Shown: positions 37,712-46,395 of the stretch, piece by piece
Layout of the letters: each line of letters opens with the position of its first letter
How positions within the stretch are numbered: position 1 is the stretch's first letter
Source of the DNA: Niabella drilacis
GTDB taxonomy: Bacteria; Bacteroidota; Bacteroidia; Chitinophagales; Chitinophagaceae
Assembly (NCBI RefSeq): GCF_900101395.1
Contig: NZ_FMZO01000003.1
Span: forward strand, 327,664-391,663
Length of the DNA: 64,000 bases
Direction: 5' to 3'
Position numbers and translations under genes: made by a program
Notes under the pieces: model-generated
What the model was told of the DNA's origin: nothing
Database searches by the model: none
What the model saw: the letters and a program-made list of their open reading frames with translations, nothing else

Positions 37712-38929
37712 ATGATTGCATTCAATATCTTTGATTTAATAAAACCAGGCCCGGTGTTTCGGGTTAACGTAGTTCGTATAAGGTTTATAGGCATATGCTT
37801 ATTACTGGCTTGCAGCCATGTATTATGGGCGCAGCAACATGCACCCGCCACGCTGGAGCTCATGCTTGGCAAATTGGGGAGCGCCCGGAGTATACAGTAC
37901 GATGAGATCTCGGAGGATAAAAGTATGTTTAATGATGACACCATAAGGCTACAGGATGCAAAAAGAATCTTTTTTGATAGTTCCGGGAATGTCAGCGAAG
38001 CAGATATTGTCACCCAATCGGATACGCATCAATGGAGAACCGTATTCAGTAACAAACGGCTTTATTCGCTTGGAGCCGATCGCTCGTACTCCATGGTTGT
38101 AAGGGAAAATTATTTGGGGCCCGTTGGCGACCTGTTCAGTGAAGGGGGATTGATCGCTGCTGTCAGAAGGAATAAAGAGCAGCATCCGGAAAGAATATTG
38201 AGGCGTAACGATACGTTAGTGGGAGGAAGACGCTGTGCCTATTATGAGATCAGGGATCGCGACACGACGATCGATGGAGAACGGAATTTTTTTTACTGCT
38301 ACCTGGCCATAGATAAAGGTACCCATTTGCCGGCCGCCATGAGGTATACGGGTTATAGCGTAGCCAAAAAGGACGAACAGAAAATAGGTGCTTTTTATTT
38401 GTTTGGGAAGTCTTTATACCGGAATATCCGGCTGAACAGGGGCAAAAATGATCTCAGGGATTTTAAGGTACCGGAAGGGTATCATTTGGAGAAGGAGCTT
38501 CCGCTTTTGCAGGAGGGAGCTGTTGCCCCGGACTGGGAGGGAGCGGATGTTAACGGGAAAAGATATGCTTCAAAGGACTTTAAAGGCAGGGTATTACTGC
38601 TTTTTCTGAGTGGTATCGGTTGCCCGAACAATGAATTGTCGGTACCCGTGTTGAACCGGCTGGCCGCAGCATATAGCGGCAAAGCCGTGCAGCTGATGGG
38701 TGTTTTTCCAGACGGTAAGGACAAGCTGGGCCGATATGTTAAAACGAACCACCTGCAGTTCCCGGTTTTATACAACGGGGATAAGATAAAGAACGCCTAT
38801 CATGCTCCCGGGTCCCCGTTTTTTTATATCGTTGATCAAAATGGAGGTATTGTCAAAAGCAAGGCAGGTTACTCGGCAGACTTGGAGCAATTGCTGACAG
38901 AAGCGATCAACAAGGTATTATTGCAATAG
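37712..38929 (+). CDS. Exported redoxin-like protein lacking CxxC
   Basis: 405-aa exported protein with an N-terminal hydrophobic signal (about residues 22-41, ending WAQQ), a long N-terminal domain and a C-terminal redoxin-like domain. Where the active site belongs it reads SGIGCPNNELSVPVLNRL: Cys304 is present but the second position is Asn307. It may be a monothiol or peroxiredoxin-type protein, or catalytically inactive. It lies 28 bp after the intact TlpA-like protein and shares its layout, so the two probably arose by duplication. Confidence 0.77.
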   Translation: MIAFNIFDLIKPGPVFRVNVVRIRFIGICLLLACSHVLWAQQHAPATLELMLGKLGSARSIQYDEISEDKSMFNDDTIRLQDAKRIFFDSSGNVSEADIVTQSDTHQWRTVFSNKRLYSLGADRSYSMVVRENYLGPVGDLFSEGGLIAAVRRNKEQHPERILRRNDTLVGGRRCAYYEIRDRDTTIDGERNFFYCYLAIDKGTHLPAAMRYTGYSVAKKDEQKIGAFYLFGKSLYRNIRLNRGKNDLRDFKVPEGYHLEKELPLLQEGAVAPDWEGADVNGKRYASKDFKGRVLLLFLSGIGCPNNELSVPVLNRLAAAYSGKAVQLMGVFPDGKDKLGRYVKTNHLQFPVLYNGDKIKNAYHAPGSPFFYIVDQNGGIVKSKAGYSADLEQLLTEAINKVLLQ

Positions 38930-38936
38930 CAGATGG

Positions 38937-40346
38937 CTATAATAGCCCGATCTCTGCTGCTTTTTCCCTCAGAAATTCAAGCCCGGCCTCCCTTGTATTG
39001 GGTATTTCACCATCAAGAATGGCATCTTTGAGTGCATCTTTTAAAATGCCGACGGGTTTTGAGGGTGCAAGGTTAAACAATTGCATGATCTCAAGGCCGT
39101 CGATGGGTGGCTGCCAGTTGCGGATCTGGTCCTTTTCCTCCACCTCCTTACAGCGTTCGCGCACCAGCTTAAAATTATCCAGGAAACGCTGTACTTTCTT
39201 TTTGTTCTTACTGGTGATATCCGCTTCGCAAAGCAGCATCAGCGCATCAAAATCTTCGCCTGCATCAAACAGCAGGCGCCGGATGGCGGAATCAGTGATG
39301 TCTTCTTTACTGAGACTGATCGGCCGCAGGTGCAGCTCCACCAGCTTTTTTACAAACCGCATTTTTTCGTGTTGCGGTAATTTAAACTGTGCAAAGATCT
39401 TGGGTACCATACGGCCCCCTATAACCTCGTGCCCGTGAAAGGTCCAGCCGGCACCCTCTTCAAAACGTTTGGTAGCAGGTTTGGCAATATCGTGCAGGAT
39501 GGCTGCCCAGCGCAGCCACAGGTCCTTGCTTTTTATGCTGATATTATCCAGTACCTGCAGGGTATGGTAAAAATTATCCTTATGCCCGATCCCTTCCTTG
39601 AATTCCGCTCCGGCCAGGTCTACCATTTTTGGAAAAATGATCCGGAGCAAACCGGTCCGGTAGAGCAGGTCAAACCCGGTGGAGGGCTTTGCTGCCAGGA
39701 TGATCTTATTGAGCTCATCCGTAATGCGTTCCTGGGAAATGATCCGGATACGGTCCCGGTTCCTGGAAATAGCTTCCAGGGTAGGAGGGGCAATGGTAAA
39801 GCCCAGCTGTGTGGCAAAACGGATGGCACGCATCATCCGCAGGGGGTCATCGCTAAACGTCTGATCCGGCTCCAATGGGGTAATGATCGTTTTGTCCTGC
39901 AAATGCTGCTGGCCGTTAAAGGGGTCTACCAGCCGTCCGAAGCTGTCCTTATTCAGGCTGATGGCCATAGCGTTGATGGTGAAATCCCTGCGGTTCTGAT
40001 CGTCTTCCAGGGTGCCCGGGCTTACCTGGGGCTTGCGGCTGTTGCGCTGGTAACTTTCTTTGCGTGCGCCTACAAATTCCACGTCAAAGCCGGAAGTATG
40101 AATATGAGCGGTACCGAAATTTTTAAAATAATTGACCTGGGGAGTGGGCTCAAATCTGGCTGCTACCGCTTTAGCCAGCTCAATACCATCGCCAACCGTA
40201 ACAATGTCGGCGTCCTTGGTAGGCCGGTTCAGCAGCTTGTCCCGCACAAATCCGCCCACCAGGTAGCTTTCCATTTCCAGCTCCTGTGCAGCGGCGGCTA
40301 CTTTGTTGATCATTTCCCGCTCCTGGTCGCTTAGTTGAATATCCAT
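38937..40346 (-). CDS. cca: CCA tRNA nucleotidyltransferase with HD domain
   Basis: Adds or repairs the 3' CCA end of tRNAs. The N-terminal class II nucleotidyltransferase domain has YLVGGFVRDKLLNRPTKDADIVT (metal-binding DxD) and RRDFTINAMA. A C-terminal HD domain has LHDIAKP. Length 469 aa fits the bacterial HD-containing group. A minus-strand TATATTTG box (40355-40362) lies 8 nt before the start. It converges with the redoxin gene, whose stop is 7 bp away. Confidence 0.93.
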   Translation of the reverse strand: MDIQLSDQEREMINKVAAAAQELEMESYLVGGFVRDKLLNRPTKDADIVTVGDGIELAKAVAARFEPTPQVNYFKNFGTAHIHTSGFDVEFVGARKESYQRNSRKPQVSPGTLEDDQNRRDFTINAMAISLNKDSFGRLVDPFNGQQHLQDKTIITPLEPDQTFSDDPLRMMRAIRFATQLGFTIAPPTLEAISRNRDRIRIISQERITDELNKIILAAKPSTGFDLLYRTGLLRIIFPKMVDLAGAEFKEGIGHKDNFYHTLQVLDNISIKSKDLWLRWAAILHDIAKPATKRFEEGAGWTFHGHEVIGGRMVPKIFAQFKLPQHEKMRFVKKLVELHLRPISLSKEDITDSAIRRLLFDAGEDFDALMLLCEADITSKNKKKVQRFLDNFKLVRERCKEVEEKDQIRNWQPPIDGLEIMQLFNLAPSKPVGILKDALKDAILDGEIPNTREAGLEFLREKAAEIGLL

Positions 40347-40764
40347 CTGACCGGCAAATATAATACAGGTTTGAGAATTGAGTGTTGAGAAATCAATTGT
40401 CCGCTTTTGGCAAACAAGGATCCGCTTTCACAGAACCGGTGGCTCTTGTGTTTGTTTGAGGTTTCTGATTCGATCTTAGATCCGGTTTATACTCAATGCC
40501 CCGGGGCATTTCCAAATCGCAGAATATTGATACAGCCAACGGATCACAGGTCGCTGATCGCCTGTTCAGGGCTGCGCGATTATCCGTGCGTGGCACCTTC
40601 GTGACCCGTTACCATTATTTGACAGTGAGATTGGCGCTGCGCTGCAGTTTTTTAAATGGTACGGACCGAAGCTTTAAATCCTAAAAGGGGAAAGACAAGA
40701 TCCCAAAAACAAAAAACCAGGCATCACAAACTGATCGCTGAAAACTAATAGCTGACCGCTGTCT
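40347..40764. other. Gene-free spacer between cca and tsaC
   Basis: 418 bp with no convincing gene or RNA. The cca -7 box (TATATTTG, minus strand) is at 40355-40362. The tsaC-proximal end (40730-40764) is a spacer phrase with words CTGATCGCTGAAAACTAATAG and TGACCGCTG. The short open frames across it have no family resemblance. Confidence 0.5.
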
Positions 40765-41331
40765 CTACCGGATCACTTCTATTTCCCCGTTTTTCCACCG
40801 GATGATGGATGAAGGCTGGTGCGGCGTATGGTCATCACGCCGGTGCTCCACTATATAATCAGCCTGGTCGCGGATCGTACTGGAAATGGCATCAAAACGG
40901 GCCGGAGTAGCTTCTCCAGAAACATTGGCTGATGTAGAAACGATGGGCTTGCCAAAGCGTTTGATCAGCGCCCGGCAAAATTCATCATTGCAAATGCGTA
41001 TAGCAATGCTGCCGTCACCGGCCGTAAGGTTTTCCGCAAACCCGATCCCGTGTTCATAAATAACGGTGGTGGGCCGTTCGGCGGTTCCCAGGTAGTCGAA
41101 CAGGCTGAGATCCACGGCAGCGGTATACTGCATGATATCCCGTTCACCGGTTACCAGAACGATCATAGCCTTGCTGTCGCTGCGCTTTTTAATGGCATAG
41201 ATCTTTGCCACGGCTTCCGCATTGGTTGCATCGCAACCCAGGCCCCATACGGTATCGGTAGGATAAAGGATCACGCCTCCCTGTTCCAGTGTGGAGATGC
41301 TTTTTTGGATATCCTGTTCAAAAGAATGCAT
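40765..41331 (-). CDS. tsaC: L-threonylcarbamoyladenylate synthase
   Basis: Sua5/YrdC/TsaC enzyme that makes threonylcarbamoyl-AMP for t6A37 in tRNA. Hallmarks: GGVILYPTDTVWGLGCDATN (residues 18-37), KRSDSKAMIVLV and PIVSTSANVSGE. Length 188 aa is the short TsaC form without a Sua5 tail. It starts 1 nt after the stop of the upstream glycosyltransferase gene, so the two are probably cotranscribed. Confidence 0.93.
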   Translation of the reverse strand: MHSFEQDIQKSISTLEQGGVILYPTDTVWGLGCDATNAEAVAKIYAIKKRSDSKAMIVLVTGERDIMQYTAAVDLSLFDYLGTAERPTTVIYEHGIGFAENLTAGDGSIAIRICNDEFCRALIKRFGKPIVSTSANVSGEATPARFDAISSTIRDQADYIVEHRRDDHTPHQPSSIIRWKNGEIEVIR

Positions 41332-41332
41332 A

Positions 41333-42484
41333 CTATAAAATCGATTGATAAAGTTTCATTACATCACCGGCGTACACTTCCGGGCGGAACCGTTGTGCAT
41401 TTTCGAGCCCCCGTTGGCGCATGGCCGCAGCAAAGGCCGCATCGCTATAGATCTTCCGGAAACCATTGGCCATTTCTTCCGGGCTATCCGGGTCCGCCAG
41501 CCAGGCCGCATTACCCGCTATCTCCGGGAGGCAGGAAGTGGTAGCGGTAATAACGGGTACGCCACCCGCCATGGCCTCGATGATCGGCATGCCGAAGCCT
41601 TCAAAATAGGAAGGATAGATCATCGCGGTTGCCAGTTGATAGAGTGCCGGGAGGTCCTCCGTGGCAACAAAGGGTTTCTTTCCCGCCAGGGCCAGCTGCT
41701 CCGATAAAAAGCAAACCCGGTCTTCCAGCCCTGCTTCTTTCAGGTATGCTTTTACCTTGTCTTTAAAACCGCCATCATTGCCCACTACCACCAGGGGAAT
41801 GGGAATATCGTTGCGAATGCTGTTCAGGGCCTTGCAGATATTCAGCAGGTTCTTCCGTTCAATGATGGTGCCTACATGCAGGAAGAAGGCCTCCGGCAGT
41901 TGGTATTTTTGTCGGACCGCTTCTTTTTTTTCTTCCGGTTCCGGCACCATAAACGCGGGGGCGCAGCTCTGGTAGATCACATCAATCTTTCCGGGATCAG
42001 TGCCGTAGATCTTTATAATATGGTTTTTGGTCTCTTCACTGATGGCCATGATCCTTGTAGCATTCCCGCAGGCATAACGCAGTTTGGCGCGGTAGATCTT
42101 TACATCGATGGGTTTGTACTGCTCGGGGTAGATCTCCGGGAACAGGTCATGGATCGTTACCACGGAAGGAATGCCCGTTTGCGGCAGGCCGGCGGGAATT
42201 TCATGACTCAACCCATGATAGAGGTTGATGCCCATACGGGTGAGGTCCCTGGTCACCCAGCGGCTTCTCCAGGCCGCGCTAAGGAGCCGGTGTAATGTGG
42301 CCTTGGGCAATACTTCCCGGATATTTGCCTGGTTGGGCTGGAACGACTTGCCGGGCCTGGGATTAAACAGGTAATAAGTGTGTTCAGGGTATTGATCTGC
42401 CAGCAGGCGGATCAGCACCCGGCTGAAAAAACCAAGCCCTGTATTGTTATGATATGCCCTCTTGGCGTCGAACCCGATATTCAT
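41333..42484 (-). CDS. GT4-type glycosyltransferase
   Basis: GT-B fold glycosyltransferase of family 4. The C-terminal domain has FLHVGTIIERKNLLNICKAL, then IYPSYFEGFGMPIIEAMAGGVPVITATTSCLPEIAG, the donor-sugar binding EX7E-like region. The start is placed at MNIGFDAKRAYHN, not six codons earlier, because a TTTCTTTG box lies 5 nt before it on the minus strand. The acceptor is unknown; exopolysaccharide or cell-surface glycan is the usual context. Confidence 0.85.
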   Translation of the reverse strand: MNIGFDAKRAYHNNTGLGFFSRVLIRLLADQYPEHTYYLFNPRPGKSFQPNQANIREVLPKATLHRLLSAAWRSRWVTRDLTRMGINLYHGLSHEIPAGLPQTGIPSVVTIHDLFPEIYPEQYKPIDVKIYRAKLRYACGNATRIMAISEETKNHIIKIYGTDPGKIDVIYQSCAPAFMVPEPEEKKEAVRQKYQLPEAFFLHVGTIIERKNLLNICKALNSIRNDIPIPLVVVGNDGGFKDKVKAYLKEAGLEDRVCFLSEQLALAGKKPFVATEDLPALYQLATAMIYPSYFEGFGMPIIEAMAGGVPVITATTSCLPEIAGNAAWLADPDSPEEMANGFRKIYSDAAFAAAMRQRGLENAQRFRPEVYAGDVMKLYQSIL

Positions 42485-42514
42485 AAGTGCAAAGAAAGTC
42501 ATTTTTAATCTGAG

Positions 42515-42700
42515 AATTTGAACATTTGAGAATTTGAAGATGTGGAACTATGAAAGGGAAGGTCCCGTTCCTGCTCCATGATCTTCCCATTGGTCAATAG
42601 CACACAGGAAACAGGGAATGGCAAGTAGCGAGTAGGAGGAAGTACGTAAAGCATAAAACCGAACCGAACCTCAAACTTTAAACGTGAAACCTGGAATGCA
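42515..42700. repeat. Cluster of quasi-repetitive spacer phrases upstream of dapD
   Basis: GAGAATTTGAACATTTGAGAATTTGAAGA (about 42520-42541), then GGTCAATAGCACACAGGAAACAGGGAATGG, then CCGAACCGAACCTCAAACTTTAAACG. Three different phrase types are placed end to end between the glycosyltransferase and dapD. Confidence 0.5.
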
Positions 42701-42706
42701 AAACGC

Positions 42707-42714
42707 TATCTTTG
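42707..42714 (+). promoter_or_regulatory. -7 box of dapD
   Basis: TATCTTTG 27 nt before the dapD start; no clear -33 match. A TTG at 42712 would overlap the box, which argues against the longer in-frame start there. Confidence 0.5.
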
Positions 42715-42741
42715 CCCGAACAAAAAGAACAAAAAAGGATT

Positions 42742-43548
42742 ATGCAAGACTTGATTACCACGGCCTGGGCCAACAGGGAATTGTTAAAAGACAGTAAGTA
42801 TACAGATGCCATTCATGAAGTAATTGCGGCATTGGATAAGGGGGAATTGCGTGTTGCAGAGCCCGATGGACGGAAATGGAAAGTGAATGAGTGGGTAAAG
42901 CAGGCGATCCTTATGTATTTTGGTATTCAGAAAATGCAGACCTGGGATGTGCCTCCTTTTGAGTTCTACGACAAAATGCTGCTGAAAAAGAATTATAAAG
43001 ATATTGGAGTACGGGCCGTTCCGCATGCCGTAGCGCGTTATGGCGCCTACTTGGCGCCCAATGTGGTGCTGATGCCTTCTTATGTAAATATCGGCGCCTA
43101 TGTGGGAGAAGGTACCATGGTAGATACCTGGGCTACGGTGGGCAGCTGCGCCCAGGTCGGTAAAAATGTGCACCTGAGCGGTGGTGTGGGCATCGGCGGG
43201 GTATTGGAGCCCCTGCAGGCGAGCCCGGTAATTATCGAAGACGGTTGTTTCCTGGGAAGCCGTTCCATTGTAGTGGAGGGCGTTATTGTGGAAAAAGAGG
43301 CGGTATTGGGTGCCAATGTGGTATTGACCCAAAGTACCAAGATCATCGATGTAAGCGGTTCCATTCCCATTGAAGGAAAAGGAAGGGTACCGGCAAGAAG
43401 TGTGGTGATCCCTGGTTCTTATGCAAAAAAATTCCCGGCCGGGGAATATCATGTGAATTGCGCACTGATCATCGGTAAGCGGAAGGCAAGTACCGATCTG
43501 AAAACCAGTCTGAACGACGCTTTGCGCGATTTCAAGATCAGCGTATAA
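42742..43548 (+). CDS. dapD: Tetrahydrodipicolinate N-succinyltransferase
   Basis: Succinylates tetrahydrodipicolinate in lysine and diaminopimelate synthesis. A left-handed beta helix of hexapeptide repeats (about residues 95-220) contains VGEGTMVDTWATVGSCAQVGKNVHLSGGVGIGGVLEP. The start is at MQDLITTAWANR, ten codons into the longer frame, in line with the family and with a promoter box upstream. Length 268 aa is normal. Confidence 0.94.
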   Translation: MQDLITTAWANRELLKDSKYTDAIHEVIAALDKGELRVAEPDGRKWKVNEWVKQAILMYFGIQKMQTWDVPPFEFYDKMLLKKNYKDIGVRAVPHAVARYGAYLAPNVVLMPSYVNIGAYVGEGTMVDTWATVGSCAQVGKNVHLSGGVGIGGVLEPLQASPVIIEDGCFLGSRSIVVEGVIVEKEAVLGANVVLTQSTKIIDVSGSIPIEGKGRVPARSVVIPGSYAKKFPAGEYHVNCALIIGKRKASTDLKTSLNDALRDFKISV

Positions 43549-43570
43549 TTTTTGTTTAAGGTTCAACGTT

Positions 43571-43596
43571 TAAGGTCCAACTGACATTGGACCTTA
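43571..43596 (+). terminator. Hairpin after dapD
   Basis: TAAGGTCCAA (43571-43580), loop CTGACA, TTGGACCTTA (43587-43596): a perfect 10-bp stem, but without a T-run. It belongs to the spacer-phrase class, so termination is uncertain. Confidence 0.45.
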
Positions 43597-43614
43597 AACC
43601 TTAAACTTGGAACT

Positions 43615-44541
43615 TTGAAAGCTTTAGTCTATAAATCAACCGGTAGCTGGTATACTGTTAAAGATGAAACCGGGAAATTTCACAACGCCCGGATAAAAGG
43701 CGTTTTCAAAATCGACGGCATCACCAGCACTAACCCGCTTGCCGTGGGCGACTGGGTAAATATCGAGGCCGAAGATGGAGCGGAGGGATCGGCAATGATT
43801 GACGAGATCTTCCCCCGCTCTAATTACATCAACCGGCAATCGCCCCGTGTAAAATACCAGCAGCATATCATTGCAGCCAACCTCGATCAGTCGATACTGA
43901 TTGCTACCTTAAAGGAGCCCCGCACTTCCCGCGGTTTTATCGACCGCTTCCTGGTCGTTTGCGAAATGTATCATGTACCTGCCATCCTCCTGTTTAATAA
44001 AACGGATATTTACCGGGAAAAAGAATGGGCAGCTTATGAAGCGTTATCGGCCGTATATCAGTCGCTGGGATACCAGGTGTATGCCGTGAGCGTGGAAAAA
44101 CAAAGCGGCCTGGAGGCACTGGGTAGCTTGTTACAGGACAAAACCACGCTCATCAGCGGGCATAGCGGCGTAGGAAAATCATCGCTTATCAATATGCTCC
44201 TGCCGAAGGAGGGTATAAAAACACAGGATGTAAGCGGTTGGAGCGGCAAAGGCATGCATACCACTACTTTTGCCACCATGTACGATCTGCCGGAAGGCGG
44301 CCGGATCATTGATACGCCGGGCATCCGGGAGCTGGCTATTACCAACCTCGAACGGGAGGAATTGTCGCATTATTTTCCCGAAATGCGCGAACGGCTGGAT
44401 CAATGCCGTTACAATAACTGCACGCATATCAATGAACCCGGTTGCGCGGTAAAGGCAGCGGTTGAAAGCGGTATGATCTATGAGGAACGTTATATCAGCT
44501 ACCTGAATATTTTTGAGAGCATGGGTAAAAAAGATTACTGA
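43615..44541 (+). CDS. rsgA: Ribosome small-subunit-dependent GTPase RsgA
   Basis: Late 30S assembly GTPase with a circularly permuted G domain: NKTD (G4, about residue 128) precedes GHSGVGKSS (G1, about 181) and DTPG (G3, about 225). An N-terminal OB fold and a C-terminal zinc-binding motif (CRYNNCTHINEPGC) are present. It begins with TTG; the N-terminal sequence MKALVYKSTGSWYTV matches the family, which supports that start. Length 308 aa is normal. Confidence 0.94.
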   Translation: MKALVYKSTGSWYTVKDETGKFHNARIKGVFKIDGITSTNPLAVGDWVNIEAEDGAEGSAMIDEIFPRSNYINRQSPRVKYQQHIIAANLDQSILIATLKEPRTSRGFIDRFLVVCEMYHVPAILLFNKTDIYREKEWAAYEALSAVYQSLGYQVYAVSVEKQSGLEALGSLLQDKTTLISGHSGVGKSSLINMLLPKEGIKTQDVSGWSGKGMHTTTFATMYDLPEGGRIIDTPGIRELAITNLEREELSHYFPEMRERLDQCRYNNCTHINEPGCAVKAAVESGMIYEERYISYLNIFESMGKKDY

Positions 44542-44605
44542 GTCATTTTATAACACATTTTCCGGCAGCATCATGCTGTGGACAGGAATTTTTTAAATCT
44601 GTTTT

Positions 44606-45637
44606 ATGGAATACAGCAACAGGCGATCAGTGCTGATAGCATTGTTTATGGTAATGTACCTTGCTGTTTTTGCCCAGCAGCAAAAATATGTACTGGTCGT
44701 ACATGGAGGCGCCGGCACTATCGTAAAAGAGAACCTGTCTCCCGAAAAAGAAAAACGGTATACAGCCGCGCTAACCAGGGCTTTGCAGAGCGGATACCAT
44801 ATTCTGCAAACAGGGGGAAGCAGCCTGGATGCTGTGGAAGCTGCTATCCGGGTGCTGGAAGATGATCCGCTCTTTAATGCCGGGAAGGGGGCCTTTTTTA
44901 CACACGACGGGCGCAATGAGCTGGATGCTGCCATTATGGATGGCCGTACCTTAAAGGCCGGTGCTGTTGCAGGGGTAACAACTATCCGGAACCCTATATC
45001 TGCTGCGCGGGCCGTAATGGAGCGATCAGAACATGTGTTGCTCACCGGCAAAGGAGCGGAGTTGTTTGCAGAGGAAGCGGGTCTGGTGCCGGTGGATCCC
45101 GGGTATTTTCGTACTGAAGAGCGCTGGCAGGGTCTGCAGCGGGCGCTGAAAACAGACACGCCCCGGACTACACAGGGGCATGATGGCAAAGCGGCTTCCG
45201 CAGCGCCGGCAATCAACGTTGACCAAAAATTTGGAACGGTCGGATGCGTGGCGCTGGACCGGCAGGGAAATCTCGCAGCAGGCACATCGACCGGGGGCAT
45301 GACCAACAAGAAATACGGCCGTGTGGGCGATTCCCCCATTATCGGCGCCGGTACCTATTGCAACAATGCAACAGCCGGTATTTCCTGCACCGGGTGGGGC
45401 GAGTTTTTTATACGGAACGTGGTGGCCAAAACAGTCTCGGATCTTATAGAGTACAAAGGATATACGGTTGGCAGGGCCGCCGGCGAGGTGCTGGATAAGG
45501 TACGGGAAATGGGCGGCGATGGCGGCCTGATCATCCTGGACAAGCAGGGGCATATGGCCATGCCTTTTAACACAAAGGGAATGTATCGGGGTGCGGTTAG
45601 GGAAGATGGAACGATTGAGGTGCGGATTTACCAATAG
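44606..45637 (+). CDS. Isoaspartyl peptidase / L-asparaginase
   Basis: Ntn-hydrolase precursor that cleaves itself before Thr211 (GTVGCVALD) to make alpha and beta subunits. The GGMTNKKYGRVGDSPIIGAGTY block is diagnostic. A signal peptide (about residues 1-26, VMYLAVFAQQQ) sends it to the periplasm. It removes beta-aspartyl dipeptides or asparagine. Length 343 aa is normal. It converges with the gamma carbonic anhydrase gene. Confidence 0.92.
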   Translation: MEYSNRRSVLIALFMVMYLAVFAQQQKYVLVVHGGAGTIVKENLSPEKEKRYTAALTRALQSGYHILQTGGSSLDAVEAAIRVLEDDPLFNAGKGAFFTHDGRNELDAAIMDGRTLKAGAVAGVTTIRNPISAARAVMERSEHVLLTGKGAELFAEEAGLVPVDPGYFRTEERWQGLQRALKTDTPRTTQGHDGKAASAAPAINVDQKFGTVGCVALDRQGNLAAGTSTGGMTNKKYGRVGDSPIIGAGTYCNNATAGISCTGWGEFFIRNVVAKTVSDLIEYKGYTVGRAAGEVLDKVREMGGDGGLIILDKQGHMAMPFNTKGMYRGAVREDGTIEVRIYQ

Positions 45638-45648
45638 AGGCGCCCCCT

Positions 45649-46203
45649 TTATTCCTGGTCCTTTTTATAATAGCGGTCTGCTTCGTTGGCCTCCTTAAAC
45701 CAGCCGGCGTATTTGATATAGTTGTTGGCGATCCGGTCGATCTCCCCGCTCAGTAATTCCTGCGAAATGTCCTTGATCTTTTTCGCCGGGGTTCCGGCGT
45801 AGATACTGCCCGGGCTGCAAATGGTATTTTCCAGCACCACGGCACCTGCGGCTATAATGGAATTGCTGTGCACCACTGCATTATCCATAATAATGGCGCC
45901 CATGCCTATGAGCACATTGTCGTGGATCGTACATCCGTGTACAATGGCGTTATGCCCGATGGAAACATTGTTGCCGATGGTGGTACCGCATTTCTGGTAA
46001 GTGCAGTGGATCACCACCCCATCCTGTATATTGACCTTGGCCCCGATACGTATAAAATTTACATCGCCCCTTACCACGGTATTGAACCAGAAGCTGCAAG
46101 CATCTCCTGCGGTTACATCGCCAACAATGGTGGCATTGGGGGCTACAAAACAATCAGCGCCGATCTGCGGGTATTTTCCTTCTACCGGTAATATTACTGC
46201 CAT
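45649..46203 (-). CDS. Gamma-class carbonic anhydrase family protein
   Basis: Left-handed beta-helix hexapeptide protein. Residues that can bind zinc are in VVIHCTYQK and in SIGHNAIVHG (two His). The start is at MAVILPVEGKYP; nine upstream codons are excluded as leader. It is 184 aa, close to YrdA-type homologues, of which only some have proven carbonic anhydrase activity. Confidence 0.85.
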   Translation of the reverse strand: MAVILPVEGKYPQIGADCFVAPNATIVGDVTAGDACSFWFNTVVRGDVNFIRIGAKVNIQDGVVIHCTYQKCGTTIGNNVSIGHNAIVHGCTIHDNVLIGMGAIIMDNAVVHSNSIIAAGAVVLENTICSPGSIYAGTPAKKIKDISQELLSGEIDRIANNYIKYAGWFKEANEADRYYKKDQE

Positions 46204-46319
46204 AAAATAAGCTTTGCCGCTAAGGTACAAAAAGGATCAGGAATGAGGCATAATGTGAAAATGTGCGCATTCGGAAATTTAAAAATACGGGGGCCGGGTG
46301 CGCGGTTTCGGTCTCCTGG

Positions 46320-46386
46320 CATCAGCTGATCGATGGCTGGAAAATTCTCAGGTGGCCATAGCTGAAAGCTGATCGCTAAAAGCTAT
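46320..46386. repeat. Quasi-repetitive spacer phrase upstream of kinase-RapZ gene
   Basis: Words ATCAGCTGATCGATGGCTGG and ATAGCTGAAAGCTGATCGCTAAAAGCT run up to the -7 box of the next gene. The AGCTGAT word matches other phrases in this window. Confidence 0.55.
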
Positions 46387-46391
46387 TTTTG
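46384..46391 (+). promoter_or_regulatory. -7 box of kinase-RapZ gene
   Basis: TATTTTTG 4 nt before the ATG at 46396. It predicts a leaderless mRNA; no -33 box was found. Confidence 0.5.
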
Positions 46392-46395
46392 CCGC

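Noticed and set aside
40407..40604. Short open frame in the cca-tsaC spacer
   Set aside because: The composition looks like spacer DNA; no promoter box or homologous motif.
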